Position numbers and translations under genes: made by a program. This document shows positions 8,527 to 16,297 of a DNA stretch of 64,000 nt, in pieces; the stretch's first letter is position 1, and each line of letters opens with the position of its first letter. The stretch covers positions 620,001-684,000 of the forward strand of contig NZ_BMQB01000001.1 of assembly GCF_014647895.1 (NCBI RefSeq), given 5' to 3'. The notes under the pieces were generated by a model. The model made no database searches. It saw only the letters and a program-made list of their open reading frames with translations, and was not told the DNA's origin. Source of the stretch: Pilimelia anulata. GTDB lineage: Bacteria; Actinomycetota; Actinomycetes; Mycobacteriales; Micromonosporaceae.

Positions 8527-9981
8527 ATGCCATCCCACGGACCCGACCGGCCGGGCCGGCTCGTCATGCTGGTGGACAACGCCGTCGACGGCGACTCCCG
8601 GGTGCAGAAGGCGGCCCGGGCGGCGGCCGACGCCGGCTGGCACGTGACCGTCCTCGGCTGCGCGCCCGGCCCGACCGCGCGGACCCGCCGGCTCGGCGCC
8701 GCCCGGCTGCTGCTGCTCCCGCTGTCCGGCGGCGACGACCGCGGCGCGCCCGGCGGCGCCGGCTGGCGGGCGCGGCTGCTCGCCCGCGGCGGGCTGCCGC
8801 TGCGGCTGGCCCGGCTGGCCAAGCGCCCGGTCGACCGGGCCCGGGTGTGGTACTGGCGGGCCGCGGCCGGCGACCGCGCGTGGCGCCGGCTCGAACCCGG
8901 CCTGTGGCACTACGAGCGGGCGTTCGGGCCGGTGGTCGACGACCTCGCCCCGGACCTCATCCACGCCCACGACGTCCGGATGCTCGGCGTCGGCGCCCGG
9001 GCCGCCGCCCGGGCGCGCGCGGTCGGCCGGCCGGTGCGGCTGCTCTGGGACGCGCACGAGTACCTGCCGGGCGTCAAGCCCGGCCGCAACAACGCCTGCT
9101 GGCTGCCGGCCCACCGCGGCTACGCCCGCGAGTACGCCGGCCGGGCCGACGCCGTCGTCACCGTCTCCGCCCCGATCGCCGACCTGATGCGCCGCGAGTA
9201 CCGGCTCGCCACCCGCCCGACGGTCGTCCTCAACGCCCCCGACCTCGCCGCCGGGCCCGCCGCCGCGCCGCCGGACCTGCGCCGGCAGTGCGGCATCGGC
9301 CCCGCCACCCCGCTGCTGGTGTACAGCGGCGCGGCGCTGCCCCAGCGCGGCCTCGACACGGCGGTGGCCGCGCTGCCCCGGCTGCCCGGCGTGCACCTCG
9401 CGCTGGTCGTCGGCGACCCGGCCGCACCGTACGTGCGCGCGGTGCTCGGCCGGGCCGCCCGGCGCGGGGTGGCCGACCGGGTGCACGCGCTGCCGTACGT
9501 GCCGCACGACGCGGTCGTGCCGTACCTCGCCGCCGCCGACGTCGGCCTGATCCCGCTGCACCACTGGCCGAACCACGAACTCGCCCTGATCACCAAGTTC
9601 TTCGAGTACGCCCACGCCCGGCTGCCGATCGTCGTCAGCGACGTCCGGACGATGGCCGCCACGGTCCGGCGTACCGGCCAGGGGGAGGTGTTCCGCGCCC
9701 GTTCGGCGGCCGGCCTGGCCCGCGCGGTCCGCGCGGTGCTCGCCGACCCGGCCCGGTACCGGGCCGCCTACGACCGCCCCGACTGCCTGCTGCCCGAGTG
9801 GACCTGGGCCGCCCAGGCGGCGACCCTGACGACCCTGTACCGCACCCTCGCCCCGCCCTCGTCGGCCCCGCCGCCGCCCGCGGCGATCGTCCCGCCCGGG
9901 TCCGCGGCCCCGCCGTCGTCCGCGGCCACGCCGTCGGCCGGCGGGCGGGCGGCGGGTGCCGGGGCGGTGGGGTCGGCGTGA
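8527..9981 (+). CDS. Glycosyltransferase family 4-like protein
   Basis: A 484-residue GT-B enzyme. The N-terminal domain shows MLVDNAVDGDSRVQKAARA and DLIHAHDVRML, typical for GT4 proteins with an acceptor site at residues 10-45 and 140-165. The C-terminal domain carries YSGAALPQRGLDTAVAAL and KFFEYAHARLPIVVSD, where the E of FEYA corresponds to the nucleotide-contacting acid. The last 50 residues are Pro/Ser/Ala-rich. Start is ATG 8527 behind GGGAGGG; an upstream ATG at 8404 gives an implausible extension. Its stop overlaps the GTG start of the next glycosyltransferase by four bases, so the two are translationally coupled. Confidence 0.86.
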   Translation: MPSHGPDRPGRLVMLVDNAVDGDSRVQKAARAAADAGWHVTVLGCAPGPTARTRRLGAARLLLLPLSGGDDRGAPGGAGWRARLLARGGLPLRLARLAKRPVDRARVWYWRAAAGDRAWRRLEPGLWHYERAFGPVVDDLAPDLIHAHDVRMLGVGARAAARARAVGRPVRLLWDAHEYLPGVKPGRNNACWLPAHRGYAREYAGRADAVVTVSAPIADLMRREYRLATRPTVVLNAPDLAAGPAAAPPDLRRQCGIGPATPLLVYSGAALPQRGLDTAVAALPRLPGVHLALVVGDPAAPYVRAVLGRAARRGVADRVHALPYVPHDAVVPYLAAADVGLIPLHHWPNHELALITKFFEYAHARLPIVVSDVRTMAATVRRTGQGEVFRARSAAGLARAVRAVLADPARYRAAYDRPDCLLPEWTWAAQAATLTTLYRTLAPPSSAPPPPAAIVPPGSAAPPSSAATPSAGGRAAGAGAVGSA

Positions 9982-11546
9982 GCGGGCCGGACGTCGACGT
10001 CGTGGTCCCGGTGTACAACACCATGCCGTACCTGACCCGGTGCCTGCGCTCGCTCGTCGACCAGACCATCGGCCGGGACCGGATGCGGGTCATCGCCGTC
10101 GACGACGGCTCCACCGACGGCAGCGGGCGGGAGCTGGACCGGTTCGCCCGCCGGTACCCCGGCCTGGTCACCGTCCTGCACCAGCCGAACTCCGGCGGCC
10201 CGGCCGGGCCGTGCAACCGGGCGCTGGACGTGGCCACCGGCCGGTACGTCTTCTTCGTCGGCGCCGACGACCACCTCGGCCCGGAGGCGCTCGCCCGGCT
10301 GGTCGCCGCCGCCGACGCGCACGGCTCCGACGTGGTCCTCGGCCGGGTCGTCGGCACCAACAGCCGCACCATCTACCAGGACATCTTCGCCCGCGACGCG
10401 GTCGACGTGGACCTGTTCGACTCGCCCCTGCCGCGCTCGCTGGCCAACACCAAGCTGTTCCGGCGGGAGCTGCTGGAGCGGTACGCCATCCGCTACCCCG
10501 AGGGCCTGCCGCTGGCCAGCGACCTGCCGTTCACCCTGGCGGCCTGCTACCGGGCGCGGCGGATCTCGGTGCTGACCGGGTACGACTTCTACCACGCGGT
10601 GCGCCGGCTCGGCGCCGGGAACATCACGTACCGGTCCCGGCCCGCGGCCCGGCTGCGCGCGGTCGAGGCGACGCTGGCCTTCGTCGCCGACCTGATCGAG
10701 CCGGGCCCGCGGCGGGACGCCGTGCTCGCGTACCGGTTCGACCACGAGGTCGCCCGCCTCGTCGACGACGACTTCCTCCGCCTCGACCCGGCCACCCGGG
10801 CGGCGGTGCACGCGGGCGTGCGCCGGGTCGCCGCGGCGCACCTCGGCCCGCGGGTCGCCGCCCGGCTGAACGCGCCGACCCGGATCCGGCTCGCGGTCGC
10901 CGCCGCCGGTACGGCCGCCGACCTGGCCGCCGTGATCGACCGCGACGCCCGGCTGGGCGTGCCGGCGACGGTCGCCGCGGACGGCCGCCGGTACGCCGCG
11001 TACCCCGGCTTCGGGACCCTCCCCGACGCCTGCTTCGACGTGACCGCGAGCCCCGACTGGCCGGCGGTGCTCGACGCCGTCGCCGCCGAGTGGGGGACCG
11101 GCCCGCGCGGCCGGGAGCTGACGATCACCGCGCACACCCCCGCCCGCACCGGCACCGCCGCGATCACCGCCGGCGCCGAGGACGTACCCGCCGACGTTCG
11201 CGTGGTCGCCACCGACGCCGCCGGCACCACGCTGCGCCTGTGCTTCCCGGCCGCCGACCTGCTCGCCGGCGGCGGCGACCGGGGCCGCCGCCGCATCGTC
11301 TCGGCCCAGGTGGGCCCCTTCGCCCCCACCCGCGCGCTCGGGGTGGCGAGCGCGCCGGGCGCGGCCGGGGCGGCGGCACTGCGCGCGCCCCGGCTGCGCC
11401 CGCCCCGCCCGCTGCTGCACCGCAGCGGCCCCCGCCTGTACGCCATCGCCCTGGTCCGCGACCCCTCGGGCCGCGTGATGCTCTCGGTCGTCCCCGCCAC
11501 CCCCCGCCGCCTCCTGACCCGCGCCACCAACCACCTGCGCCGCTGA
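9978..11546 (+). CDS. Glycosyltransferase family 2, large
   Basis: A 522-residue protein. The N-terminal 250 residues are a GT-A domain with VDVVVPVYNTMPYL, VDDGSTDGSG and the metal site VGADDHL. The remaining 270 residues resemble the accessory C-terminal regions found in enzymes that build teichoic-acid-like or glycerol-phosphate polymers and could bind acceptor, but I cannot assign it firmly. Start is GTG 9978 in a GTGA overlap with the preceding stop. Together with its partner it probably extends a cell-surface glycan. Confidence 0.85.
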   Translation: MSGPDVDVVVPVYNTMPYLTRCLRSLVDQTIGRDRMRVIAVDDGSTDGSGRELDRFARRYPGLVTVLHQPNSGGPAGPCNRALDVATGRYVFFVGADDHLGPEALARLVAAADAHGSDVVLGRVVGTNSRTIYQDIFARDAVDVDLFDSPLPRSLANTKLFRRELLERYAIRYPEGLPLASDLPFTLAACYRARRISVLTGYDFYHAVRRLGAGNITYRSRPAARLRAVEATLAFVADLIEPGPRRDAVLAYRFDHEVARLVDDDFLRLDPATRAAVHAGVRRVAAAHLGPRVAARLNAPTRIRLAVAAAGTAADLAAVIDRDARLGVPATVAADGRRYAAYPGFGTLPDACFDVTASPDWPAVLDAVAAEWGTGPRGRELTITAHTPARTGTAAITAGAEDVPADVRVVATDAAGTTLRLCFPAADLLAGGGDRGRRRIVSAQVGPFAPTRALGVASAPGAAGAAALRAPRLRPPRPLLHRSGPRLYAIALVRDPSGRVMLSVVPATPRRLLTRATNHLRR

Positions 11547-12390
11547 AACACAGAACCCACCCATCTCCGCCCTCACCCGACTCACTTATCCGTCGACCGC
11601 CTCGCCCCGACCACCGATAGCGAGCAGCCGACTCCACGCTGGACCGACCACGAACCCGAATCCGAAGTCCGAGCCTTCCGGCAGGGGAGCCGCCGCAAAG
11701 GCATCCGCCGAGCCGGCCTATTCCGGGCGCAGCAGGCCGCAGCACCGAAACCGGTGGCCCGAAACCGCGTAGCCCACGCGAAAAGCGGGCCCCCGCCCCG
11801 CGCAGCGCAACCGCGTACGGCCCGAGCGGGAGGGGCGGGTGCCCCGGCAGGGGATCAAGCCTGACCGCCCCTGCCGGGGCACCCGCCCCTCCCGCGCCAC
11901 GACCGCACCACCACAACCACGACCGGCACCCACCAGCACGACCGGCGCCGCTCCCGCCATGGCGCAGCTCGCTATCACGGCCGCTGACCACCACGACCGT
12001 CCGACGGGTGGGTCGCGGCCGGGACAACAACGCCACCACCGACGAACAACCCGCAACCGCCGTAGCGAACACCCGCAACTGCCGCACGGAAACACCGCAA
12101 ACAGCCCACCGCTCGGCCCCCACCCCGTTTTCCCGCACGCGCGACGTATCACTGACGGGTCCCGCGCATGCACCCAGCGCCAAGAAAAGTGGAACCGGGA
12201 GCCCCCCGATTGCGTCGGAGGTCGCGGGCGGATTCCGCCGACCACCTATAGGCCGCGCTTATGCGTTGTTGGGATTGGTCAACGATTTCCCCCGCCGCGC
12301 ATAGTCGCTGGGCCCCTTCCGCCGGACGTGGCGCAGCCCGCATGCCGCGCCCCGCCCGGCCTCTTCCTCCGTCCCAGAGGAGTGACACCC
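11547..12390. other. Long intergenic region with hairpin element
   Basis: About 840 bases without a recognisable gene. The first third contains the second copy of the dispersed hairpin element. From about 12000 to 12320 the sequence is relatively AT-rich for this genome and has only short meaningless frames. The last 90 bases contain a weak promoter candidate (TTGGTC 12275-12280, CATAGT 12300-12305, spacer 19) for the secreted protein gene at 12391. Confidence 0.5.
11826..11895. repeat. Dispersed hairpin element, copy 2 (28-bp perfect stem)
   Basis: Left arm 11826-11853, loop ATCAAGCCTGACCG, right arm 11868-11895. Apart from one G:C pair missing from the stem it is identical to the element at 3054-3125, including the loop. 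It lies about 280 bp downstream of the last glycosyltransferase, too far for a simple terminator of that gene. Confidence 0.85.
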
Positions 12391-12759
12391 ATGACCACGA
12401 TCACCCGGTGCCTGGCGCTCGCCGCCGGCCTGCTCGCCGCCGGCGTTCTGGCCGCCCCGGCCGTCGCCGCGCCCGCCGCCGAGCCGGCCCCCGCCGCGGT
12501 CGTTGCCGCGCTCGGCCAGTACACCGGCACCGGTACCGCCGCCGACCCGTACGAGGCCCTGGACCTCGCGGTCGAGGACGCCGCCACGCAGGCCGAGGAG
12601 GCCGGCGAGGACCTGGAGACGTGCGAGGTCGTCGACTACGACGTGCAGCCCGACGAGGAGGGCCAGTTCACCGGCACAGTCGTGGTCGAGTGCGGCGGCG
12701 ACGATGGCGACGGTGACGGCGAGGGCCGCCCGCTGCGCGAGACGTTCGCGCGCCGCTGA
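12391..12759 (+). CDS. Small secreted acidic protein, unknown function
   Basis: A 122-residue protein with a clear signal peptide (MTTITRCLALAAGLLAAGVLAAPAVA, cleavage after about residue 26). The mature part is strongly acidic, with a predicted helix around DPYEALDLAVEDAATQAEEAGE, two cysteines about 25 residues apart flanking a VDYDVQPDEEGQFTGTVVV strand pair, and an Asp/Gly-rich stretch near the end that could bind calcium. I do not recognise the family. ATG 12391 is supported by AGAGGAG eight bases upstream. A terminator hairpin follows. Confidence 0.75.
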   Translation: MTTITRCLALAAGLLAAGVLAAPAVAAPAAEPAPAAVVAALGQYTGTGTAADPYEALDLAVEDAATQAEEAGEDLETCEVVDYDVQPDEEGQFTGTVVVECGGDDGDGDGEGRPLRETFARR

Positions 12760-12790
12760 CCCGGTCCGCGCTCGCGCGGACGATTGAGCG

Positions 12791-12844
12791 CCGGTGGGGC
12801 GGGTGCCCCGGCACGGGTGGGTGCCCCGCCACCCGCCCCACCGG
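12791..12844. terminator. Terminator hairpin after secreted protein gene
   Basis: Arms 12791-12805 and 12830-12844 are perfectly complementary over 15 bp with a 24-base loop. The stem shares the GGGGCGGGTG core with the dispersed hairpin element, so it may be a distant relative of it. It lies 31 bp past the stop codon. Confidence 0.7.
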
Positions 12845-12850
12845 ATCCCA

Positions 12851-12884
12851 CCGATGGCCGGCCCGATATCGGGCCGGCCATCGG
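12851..12884. terminator. 34-bp perfect palindrome
   Basis: A loopless inverted repeat with two 17-base arms (12851-12867, 12868-12884) centred on GATATC. It lies between the secreted protein gene and the end of the RCC1 pseudogene on the other strand and would form a strong hairpin in both transcripts, consistent with a bidirectional terminator. Confidence 0.65.
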
Positions 12885-12886
12885 TG

Positions 12887-13270
12887 TCACCGCCGCCGGT
12901 ACTCGCTGTTGTCGCCCCAGCAGTACAGCGTCCCGGCGCTGCCGGTGCCGCGGACCCCGCAGGTGTGGGCGGTCCCGGCGGTCAGCGCGATCCAGTTGGT
13001 CGCGGTGCCGACCTGGTTGGGGGTGTCGTAGTCGGCGGTGTCGCCCTGGCCGGCCTGGCCGTCGTCGTTCTGGCCTCAGCGGTACAGCGCGCCGGCGCGC
13101 AGTCCGCACGCGCTCTGCTCGGCGACGACCGGGCTCTACCGGTCGGGGTACGAGCCGGCGACCTCCAGCGGCGTGCTGGTCGTGGCGGGGCTGGCGCTGC
13201 CGACGCCGGTGGCGCCGGTGGTATTGGAGCCGAACCCGTACAGGTGGCCGACGGCGAAGTCGGCCGCGCG
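12887..13270 (-). pseudogene. Decayed RCC1-repeat (beta-propeller) gene fragment
   Basis: Read on the minus strand in one continuous frame, this stretch gives successive RCC1-type repeats: GHLYGFGSNTTGATGVGS, then SACGLRAGALYR with GQNDDGQAGQGDTADY, then AHTCGVRGTGSAGTLYCWGDN before the final stop at 12887-12889. Two in-frame stops interrupt it, TAG at 13136-13138 and TGA at 13076-13078; the latter stands exactly where the repeat expects the Trp of a YCWGQN motif (TGG to TGA). There is no start or signal peptide, and only about three repeats of a normally seven-bladed propeller remain. It is therefore a remnant, probably of a secreted lectin-like or surface protein. Confidence 0.75.
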
Positions 13271-13541
13271 GCCGCCCGGAATGGGATTCACGGGCGGGAC
13301 TCCGGATGAACGGACAGCACATTGACGTTGACGGATTCGTGCCGCTCGCGCCCCGAGGGCGTCGCGTGTCCGGTCGCCGGAATGCGCCCGGGGATGTGAA
13401 ACATTGACCGGCTTAATTTTTCCTTGCGTCTCCTGGCCCGGCCGGGCACCCGGTCGTACGCTCGGGCAACGGTGAAGTGGCGGCTTCACCGCGTCGCACC
13501 CACTCCTGCACCGCCGCCGTACTCCGGAGGAGCAAGACCCC

Positions 13542-14174
13542 ATGCGACGACGCATTCTGCTGCCACTGCTGACCACCGCCGCGGTGGTCGTGTCCCTGTT
13601 CGTGGCGGTACCGCCCGCCCTCGCCCACGGCTACGTCCTCACCCCGCCCAGCCGCCAGGCCAACTGCGCCAGCAAGGCCATGGCCGGCTGCGGCGACATC
13701 GTCTGGGAACCGCAGAGCGTCGAGGCCCCCAAGGGCGCGATGTCCTGCAACGGGAACGGGGCCCGGTTCGCCGAGCTGAACGACGACAGCCGCCCGTGGC
13801 CGGCGGCGAAGGTCGGCCAGCAGGCAACCTTCACCTGGAAGATCACCGCCCGGCACGCCACGACGACGTGGGAGTACTTCATCGGCGGCAAGCGCATCGC
13901 CGTCTTCGACGACAAGGGCAAGCCCGCCCAGGCCACGATGACCCACCACGTCAGCCTCGCCGGGTACACCGGCCGGCAGAAGGTGCTGGCGCGGTGGAAC
14001 ATCGCCGACACCGTCAATGCCTTCTACAACTGCGTCGACCTGGACGTCAGCGCCGAGGCGGGTATCGCCGCCGCGCCCGTCCCGGTCGACGCGGGCGCCC
14101 CGGCCGCCGGCTGCGCCGCCCACCCCGCCCCGGCGGCGCCGGTCGCCGCGGCGGAGCACGCACACCACCACTGA
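13542..14174 (+). CDS. Lytic polysaccharide monooxygenase, AA10 family
   Basis: A 210-residue secreted copper enzyme that cleaves chitin or cellulose oxidatively. The signal peptide (residues 1-28, ending ALA) leaves His29 as the mature N-terminus, which with His105 (TARHATTTW) forms the histidine brace; Phe161 in NAFYNCVDL is the usual axial residue. Conserved HGYVLTPPSR, C42-C50 and the MSCNG region are all present. No carbohydrate-binding module is attached; instead the last 30 residues are Ala/Pro-rich and end EHAHHH. ATG 13542 has GGAGGAG upstream. A TACGCT hexamer at 13457-13462 may be its -10 element. Substrate (chitin or cellulose) cannot be fixed from the sequence. Confidence 0.93.
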   Translation: MRRRILLPLLTTAAVVVSLFVAVPPALAHGYVLTPPSRQANCASKAMAGCGDIVWEPQSVEAPKGAMSCNGNGARFAELNDDSRPWPAAKVGQQATFTWKITARHATTTWEYFIGGKRIAVFDDKGKPAQATMTHHVSLAGYTGRQKVLARWNIADTVNAFYNCVDLDVSAEAGIAAAPVPVDAGAPAAGCAAHPAPAAPVAAAEHAHHH

Positions 14175-14210
14175 GCACGCACAGCACCACTGAGCACGCA
14201 CACCACCATT
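14154..14210. repeat. Three-copy 19-bp tandem repeat across a stop codon
   Basis: Units 14154-14172, 14173-14191 and 14192-14210 share GAGCACGCACACCACCAYT with one or two changes. The first unit encodes the EHAHHH end of the monooxygenase, and the stop codon falls at the junction with the second unit, so the repeat extends from the coding sequence into the 3' region. Confidence 0.75.
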
Positions 14211-14805
14211 CAGCACGGCCCCGCCGACGGCGGGGCGCACCGGCCACGCGGCCGGCGGCGTACCGGGCACGCTCCGCCGGGCGCCGCCCGGCCGGGTCCG
14301 GTCGCGGGACGTGAGGTGGCCGGCGGGCAGCGGGTGCCCGCCGCGACCGCCGCGGCCGGTGGGTGGGTGACCGGCTTTCCCCCTGCCGGCCACCCACCCG
14401 GCCCGGCCCACCGCACCTGGCCCGCACCGCCTCGCACCGGCCCGCACCGCCCGCCCCTGCCTCGCCCTGCACCGCCTCGCCTCGCCTCGCCCGGCCCGGC
14501 CCGGCCCGCACCGCCTCGCACCGGCCCGCACCGCCCGCCCCTGCCTCGCCCTGCACCGCCTCGCCTCGCCCGGCCCGGCCCGCACCGCACTGCCTCGCCC
14601 CGCCCTGCACCGCACTGCCTCGCCCCGGCCTGGCCCGCACTGCCTCGCCCCGGCCCGCCCTGCACCGCACCGCCCGGATCACCGGACCGTTCCGCTCGCC
14701 TGCGCCCGTCCCGCCCGGGCGGCACCCCCGCCCTGCCCACTCGCCCCGCCCACTCGCCCCGCCCCGCGCGGCGGGAGGAGTGGGTGGGCGTGACATCCTG
14801 GTCCG
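14175..14805. other. Intergenic region of low-complexity C-rich repeats
   Basis: About 630 bases with no credible gene between the monooxygenase and prephenate dehydrogenase. From about 14397 to 14690 the plus strand is made almost only of CCCGCACCG, CCTCGC and CCCGG words, with extreme strand asymmetry (C on plus, G on minus). Open frames here encode repetitive Ala/Pro/Arg peptides and are rejected. Confidence 0.6.
14419..14570. repeat. Direct repeat, about 68 bp, period 84
   Basis: The sequence from 14419 to about 14486 recurs without change from 14503 to about 14570. Shorter variants of the same words continue to about 14690. It is a tandem duplication within a simple C-rich tract. Confidence 0.65.
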
Positions 14806-15882
14806 GTGCTGCCGGATGCCCCACCACCCGCGCGCGTCGCCGTCCTCGGCGCCGGTCTGATCGGCGGCTCGCTCGCACTGCGGCTGCGCGACCGCGGTCT
14901 CGACGTCCGCGTCTGGGACCCCGCGCCGGACAGCCGGGCCGCCGCCCGCGCCGCCGGCCTCGCCTGCGCCGACGACGCCGCCGCGGCCCTGCGCGGCGCC
15001 GGCCTGGCCGTCCTGGCCGGGCCGCTGCGCGCCGGCCCCGAGCTGCTCGACACCGCGCTCGCCCACACCGGGCCCGACTGCCTGATCACCGACGTCGGCA
15101 GCGTCAAGGCGGCCGTCGTGGCGCACGCCGCCGGGCGCGACGCCGCCGCCCGGTTCGTCGGCGGGCACCCGATGGCCGGCAGCCGCGGGGCCGGGTTCGC
15201 CGACGCCGCGCCGGACATGCTCGTCGGCGCGTCCTGGGTGCTGTGCGCGCCGGAGGCCGGGCTGGCCGCGTTCCGGGCGCTCGCCGGCCTGCTCACCCGG
15301 CACCTCGACGCCCGGGTCGTCCCGGTGGGGGCGGCCGCGCACGACGAGGCCGCGGCGCTGGTGTCGCACCTGCCGCACCTGCTCGCCGCCGCGCTGGCCG
15401 GTACCGCGGCGACCGATCCGCACGCGGCGCTGGCCGCCCGGCTGGCGGCGGGCAGCTTCGCCCGCGGCACCCGGTCGGCGGCGGCGGCGCCGTACCGCAG
15501 CGCGGCGATGGTGTGGGAGAACCGGGCGGCCGTCCGACGCGCCCTGGATCGGCTGCGGGGCGTGCTCGCCGCGGCCGACGAGCGGCTGGCGGCCGACGAC
15601 GACGCGGGCGTGCGGGAGCTGTTCGACACCGCACACGCCATGCTCACCGGCACCGGCACCGGCACCGGCACCGGCACCGGCACCGGCACCGGCACCGGCA
15701 CCGGCACCGGCACCGGCACCGGCACCGGCACGGCGTCGGTGGCGACCGCGCGCTTCCCGCGGGCCGGCGACGAGGGCCCGGAGCGGGCGCTGCTGGACCG
15801 CGTCGGCGCGGCCGGCGGCTACCTCACCGCCTGCGCGACGGACGCCGACGCGGTCACGTACACCTACGTCACGACGGCCTGA
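14806..15882 (+). CDS. tyrA: Prephenate dehydrogenase with a Thr-Gly repeat
   Basis: A 358-residue enzyme that oxidatively decarboxylates prephenate to 4-hydroxyphenylpyruvate in tyrosine synthesis. The N-terminal Rossmann fold has GAGLIGGSLA for NAD(P) binding, followed by TDVGSVKAAV and the active-site GGHPMAGSRGAGF, and the helical C-terminal dimerisation domain with SHLPHLLAAAL. Within the C-terminal region is a run of 14 Thr-Gly dipeptides (about residues 281-308) that other family members lack. After it, about 50 more residues follow. Start is GTG 14806, with GGGAGGAG rather far upstream, so the exact start is less certain than the identity. No other aromatic pathway gene is adjacent. 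Confidence 0.88.
   Translation: MLPDAPPPARVAVLGAGLIGGSLALRLRDRGLDVRVWDPAPDSRAAARAAGLACADDAAAALRGAGLAVLAGPLRAGPELLDTALAHTGPDCLITDVGSVKAAVVAHAAGRDAAARFVGGHPMAGSRGAGFADAAPDMLVGASWVLCAPEAGLAAFRALAGLLTRHLDARVVPVGAAAHDEAAALVSHLPHLLAAALAGTAATDPHAALAARLAAGSFARGTRSAAAAPYRSAAMVWENRAAVRRALDRLRGVLAAADERLAADDDAGVRELFDTAHAMLTGTGTGTGTGTGTGTGTGTGTGTGTGTGTASVATARFPRAGDEGPERALLDRVGAAGGYLTACATDADAVTYTYVTTA
15646..15729 (+). repeat. Hexanucleotide microsatellite, 14 perfect ACCGGC units, inside tyrA
   Basis: Fourteen uninterrupted ACCGGC units encode (Thr-Gly)14. Because the unit is six bases, gain or loss of copies by slippage would change protein length without breaking the frame. The tract lies in what should be the surface of the helical C-terminal domain. 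Confidence 0.92.
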
Positions 15883-15894
15883 CGCCGGCGCGCG

Positions 15895-16089
15895 TCACCA
15901 GCGGCGGCCGCCGCCGCCACCGCGGCGGCCCGCACGCCAGCCGGCGCCGACGCCGGCCAGGTGCAGCGCCACGCAGAGCAGGCCGAGCGTCGTCAGCGGG
16001 CCGGCGCCCAGCGGACCGCCGAGGCGCAGGCCGAACAACTGCACGATGGCCGCGATGCCGAACAGGACGGCGGCGAGAATCGCGAACAT
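15895..16089 (-). CDS. Small membrane protein
   Basis: A 64-residue protein with two predicted membrane helices: residues 2-20 (FAILAAVLFGIAAIVQLFG) and 32-48 (LTTLGLLCVALHLAGVG), followed by a basic Arg/Gly-rich C-terminus. Short two-helix proteins of this kind are widespread in actinobacteria without assigned function. ATG start; convergent with tyrA and only 12 bp from its end. It is divergent from the polymer operon that begins at 16298. Confidence 0.65.
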   Translation of the reverse strand: MFAILAAVLFGIAAIVQLFGLRLGGPLGAGPLTTLGLLCVALHLAGVGAGWRAGRRGGGGGRRW

Positions 16090-16297
16090 AATTCACCACC
16101 AGGGGTCGTCGGTACAGGGTGCGGCACCGGTACCCCGACCCCGCCCCGGCCAACCCCGCCGCGTGGTCCCGGTCACGCCGCGACCCGTCCGGGGCATCAA
16201 AACCCATGAGTATGGGCAAGGCCGACCCCGAGACCGCGCCGCCCGGGCCACCCCCGCCCGGGCCGGTCCCCGCGGTCGGCAGGGGAGGCACCCGGCG

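Noticed and set aside
8193..9977. Apparent fusion of the large GT2 frame with 595 upstream codons
   Set aside because: The upstream part is an out-of-phase shadow of the GT4 gene; GTG 9978 in the GTGA overlap is the natural start.
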